DNA of 63,675 nucleotides from NCBI GenBank assembly GCA_947623465.1, contig CANQGU010000007.1:1-63675 (forward strand). The letters are read 5' to 3'. The stretch's first letter is position 1; each line of letters opens with the position of its first letter. Origin of the DNA: an uncultured Clostridia bacterium (GTDB taxonomy: Bacteria > Bacillota > Clostridia > TANB77 > CAG-508). The translations under genes were made by a program, and so were the position numbers. Below are positions 60,977 through 63,675 of this stretch, in pieces. The notes under the pieces were generated by a model. That model did no database searches. It saw only the letters and a list, made by a program, of their open reading frames with translations, and had not been told where the DNA came from.

Positions 60977-61873
60977 ATGTATATGACAGTAAAGCAAGCT
61001 GCTGAAAAATGGGGCATTTCTGATAGAAGAATTCGTACACTTTGTCAAGAAGGAAAAATTGTTGGAGCATTTCAAGAAGGACGTGGATGGAAAATTCCTA
61101 TAGATAGTGATAAACCGGCAGATGGAAGATATAAGTCAAAAGAAAGTATTTATATGCAAATTGATCGCAAGAAAAAAGAGTTAGATAAAAAAAGAACATT
61201 AACTGAAGGAGAAGTGGCAAGATTAAACGAAGATTTTATAATTGAATATACTTATAATTCAAATGCTATTGAAGGAAATACGCTTACTTTAAGAGAAACA
61301 GATTTAGTGTTAAGAGGTCTTACAGTTGATAAAAAACCATTAAAAGATCATATGGAAGCAATCGGACATAAAGAGGCTTTTGAATATATATGTAGTCTAG
61401 TAAAGGAAAATGTACCAATAAGTGAAAGTGTTATAAAACAAATTCATTATCTTGTTTTAGCAGATAAAAAAGATGATAGAGGCGTATACCGTAGAGTACC
61501 TGTTCGTATTATGGGAGCTAAAAATGAACCAATACAACCATATCTTATACAACCAAAAATGGAAGAGTTATTGCAGAATTTTGAAAAAAACAATGAGCAT
61601 ATTGTAACTAAATTAGCGCGTTTTCATATTGAATTTGAAGAAATACATCCATTTATCGATGGAAATGGTAGAACAGGAAGATTGCTTGTTAATTTAGAAC
61701 TAATGAAAGCAGGATATCCACCAATTGATATTAAATTTACAGATAGAGTAGCATATTATGATGCATTTGATGAATATCATGAAAAAAATAATCTTTCAGC
61801 AATGGAAAATTTATTTGCAAAATATATAAATTCAAGATTGGATATGTATTTGAAAATATTAGAAAACTATTGA
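60977..61873 (+). CDS. Fic-family protein with N-terminal HTH
   Basis: A 298-aa protein. Residues about 3-50 are an excisionase/MerR-like helix-turn-helix ('TVKQAAEKWGISDRRIRTLCQEGKI'). The Fic core is 'HPFIDGNGRTGRLLVN', with the catalytic His and intact GNGR. The class II inhibitory motif SNAIEGN lies upstream of the core. Such enzymes transfer AMP (or another nucleotide part) to a target protein. SD GGAGGG at 60964-60969. It uses more CGT and CGC arginine codons than its neighbours but no in-frame CGG, hinting at older acquisition. Confidence 0.92.
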   Translation: MYMTVKQAAEKWGISDRRIRTLCQEGKIVGAFQEGRGWKIPIDSDKPADGRYKSKESIYMQIDRKKKELDKKRTLTEGEVARLNEDFIIEYTYNSNAIEGNTLTLRETDLVLRGLTVDKKPLKDHMEAIGHKEAFEYICSLVKENVPISESVIKQIHYLVLADKKDDRGVYRRVPVRIMGAKNEPIQPYLIQPKMEELLQNFEKNNEHIVTKLARFHIEFEEIHPFIDGNGRTGRLLVNLELMKAGYPPIDIKFTDRVAYYDAFDEYHEKNNLSAMENLFAKYINSRLDMYLKILENY

Positions 61874-61885
61874 TAAATAGAAATA

Positions 61886-61915
61886 AAAATCCTCCAAGCT
61901 GGGGATTTTATTTTA
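61886..61915 (+). terminator. Terminator after fic
   Basis: AAAATCC pairs with GGATTTT across 10 nt, then ATTTTAT. Confidence 0.7.
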
Positions 61916-62428
61916 TAACTAGTAAAATTTGTTTTTAAATAAAAAAGTTTAGAAAAATTCCTAAAACTTATTGCAAAATTAGGCAAATTATGTTTAAATA
62001 AGAATATGCAATAAATATTTTGTATTGCGAAAAAAATTTGTAAATTTTAATATTATTAAATTTATTTAAAAAATTAACAATTTAATTTTAGCAAAAAAAT
62101 TATTTAAAATCTAAAAAATTAGATAAAAATCAAAAAGAAAGTTTAATATCAAAAAATCAAATTCTTAAAACAAAACAATTAAATATTTTAACTATTAAAA
62201 ATTAAAACGCTATAACTTTAGTTTTAGCTTAATTTTATAGTTTAGTTTATTATTTAATCAAAGTTTTAAAAGTAGAAAATTAAAACTTTAAATACTATTT
62301 AGCGAAAGGGGGGATAGAAAGAACAAAAATAAAAGTAGCAAAGAAAATATTTATTGTAAATACAAATAAAAGTTATATCAGACTACTTGAAGAAGTAAAA
62401 ATAGTCTGATATAATGGAAGGGAATCAA

Positions 62429-63379
62429 ATGAACAAAGAAAAAACAAACAATAATAATAAAGCAAAAGATACATTAAATAAAGAAGTAAAAAAATTACCG
62501 TTAAGTTCAGACATAGTATTTAAAAAAGTATTTGCAAAAGAGGAAAACAAAGATTTATTAATAAGCTTACTAGAAGCAATACTAGATGTAAAAATAGAAA
62601 ATCTAGAAGTACAAAATCCAGAGATACCAAAAGATATGGCATATAACAAATCCATAGTATTAGATATAAAAGCAAAAATAAATAATAGTATAATATGTGA
62701 TATAGAAATTCAAGTAAAAAATGAAAATAATATACATGATAGAAGTTTGTCATATATGGTAAGACTAGCATCAAACGAACTAAAAGTAGGACAAGATTAT
62801 AAAAAATTGAGCAAAACAATAGTAATAAATATATTAAATTTTGAATACTTTAAAAGAAATAGTTATCATAATATAGCACATATGAAATTTGAAAAAGCAA
62901 CAAAAGAAGCATATGTGGATTTAGGATATAAAAAAGAAGATGAAGTAGTAAGCGAAAATTTAGAGATGCATTTTATTGAATTACCCAAATTTAAAAAGAA
63001 AAATCCAGATATAGAAAATAAATTAAATCAATGGCTGTGGCTAATATCAGGAGAGGAGGAAAAAATAAAAATGGCTAAATATGAAAACGAAGAAGTAAAA
63101 AAAGCAATAGAAGTAATAGACGAAATGAGTATGGATCCAAAAGAATGGGCAGCATATGATTCAAGGTTAAGAGGAATTTGGGACTATTATGCAGGGATGC
63201 AATCAGCCGAAAATAGAGGAATAGAAAAACGGAATAAAAAAACGGAATAAAAAAACGGAGAAAAGAAAAATAAAATAGAAATAGCAAAAAAACTATTAGT
63301 CAAAGGTATGGGAATAGAAGAAATAATAGAAATAACAGAATTAACAAAAGAAGAAATAGGAAAATTGAAAACTAATTAA
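62429..63379 (+). CDS. Rpn-family PD-(D/E)XK nuclease 2, three frameshift sites
   Basis: A 315-aa paralogue of the gene at 51932. The first 45 residues and the segment 'EVIDEMSMDPKEW' are nearly identical, but the catalytic middle differs widely ('VLDIKAKINNSIICDIEIQVK'). Codon 268, the same codon as in copy 1, is CGG (63230), followed by CGG at 63243 and 63256. Skipping each C gives 'IEK-G-IKK-G-IKK-G-EKKNKIEIAKKLLVKGMGIEEII' to the usual C-terminus 'LTKEEIGKLKTN'. Unshifted, it ends at 63250. The start at 62429 follows GGAAGGGAA. Confidence 0.92.
63230..63259 (+). other. Three C-GGA frameshift sites, 13-nt period
   Basis: Sites at 63230, 63243 and 63256. P-site codon AAA at each. Confidence 0.92.
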
Positions 63380-63390
63380 AAAAGAAAATG

Positions 63391-63430
63391 ACTCTCAAGC
63401 AATAATAAAGTTTGAGAGTTATTTTTTATT
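63391..63430 (+). terminator. Terminator after Rpn gene 2
   Basis: ACTCTCAA (63391-63398) pairs with TTGAGAGT (63412-63419), then TATTTTTTATT. Confidence 0.85.
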
Positions 63431-63565
63431 AAAAAATTAATTAATCAAAAAAAATTGGAAAAATTTTTTTAAATTTTTTTTACGATTAAATATTGCATAA
63501 AAAAATAATTTGTGCTATATTAAAAATTGAAGACAAAAAAATTAGTAAGAAAGTGAGTAAAAAAT

Positions 63566-63675
<110 letters not shown>

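Overview
The window is a very AT-rich segment of a spore-forming Bacillota genome, most likely an uncultured gut-type Clostridia. The evidence is the core gene set and its order (ftsH, miaA, sepF/divIVA, rpoB-rpoC, recN, dxs, glycyl-tRNA synthetase, ftsE-ftsX, ctpB, pgsA, prmC, pyrG), sporulation genes (sspH, a SipL-like SPOCS/LysM protein, yunB), strong AGGAGG ribosome-binding sites and TTGACA-17-TATAAT promoters. Positions 1-650 look foreign. Positions 900-50,450 are chromosomal housekeeping genes. Positions 51,400-63,675 are accessory: two copies of a repeat unit carrying an Rpn-family PD-(D/E)XK nuclease gene, a 2.4-kaa surface protein, a ribbon-helix-helix protein and a Fic protein. The sequence ends inside the second repeat copy, as expected for an assembly break.

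The outstanding observation is systematic. Ten genes that look frameshifted (miaA, a HlyD-like adaptor, dxs, a CorC-like protein, an acyl-CoA ligase, prmC, a SipL-like gene, the giant surface gene and both Rpn nucleases) are broken only where the codon CGG appears in frame. At all 18 sites, skipping the C and reading the next three bases as glycine (15 GGA, 3 GGT) restores the full family-typical protein. One Rpn gene has five such sites exactly 13 nt apart; the other has three. By eye, no native gene in the window uses CGG in frame as an ordinary arginine codon, while CGG in the other two phases is common and harmless. The codon before the site varies freely (Glu, Lys, Ser, Asp, Ala, Ile, Thr), which argues against classical P-site slippage. 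The simplest reading is that CGG has lost its arginine tRNA and C-GGN is decoded as glycine, by a +1 frameshift or a quadruplet codon. This resembles the A-GGY frameshifts of Perkinsus mitochondria and those of glass-sponge mitochondria, but here in bacterial housekeeping genes. The only ORF with CGG read straight through is the compositionally foreign one at 197-517.

Other points of interest are: an (AC)n tract in a small leader ORF upstream of the giant surface gene, present as n=14 and n=16 in the two repeat copies, which puts the ORF in different frames (a phase-variation candidate); a small pseudoknot-like leader shared by femX and recX; a conserved structured 3'-UTR element after glyS and deoD; a long hairpin that buries the Shine-Dalgarno sequence of the SipL-like gene; and an operator-like repeat over the fic promoter.

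Most genes lie on the + strand in short operons. The minus-strand genes are two low-complexity surface proteins, sspH, the GH57/DUF4912 pair, one tRNA and deoD. All calls come from reading the sequence and translations; no database search was run.
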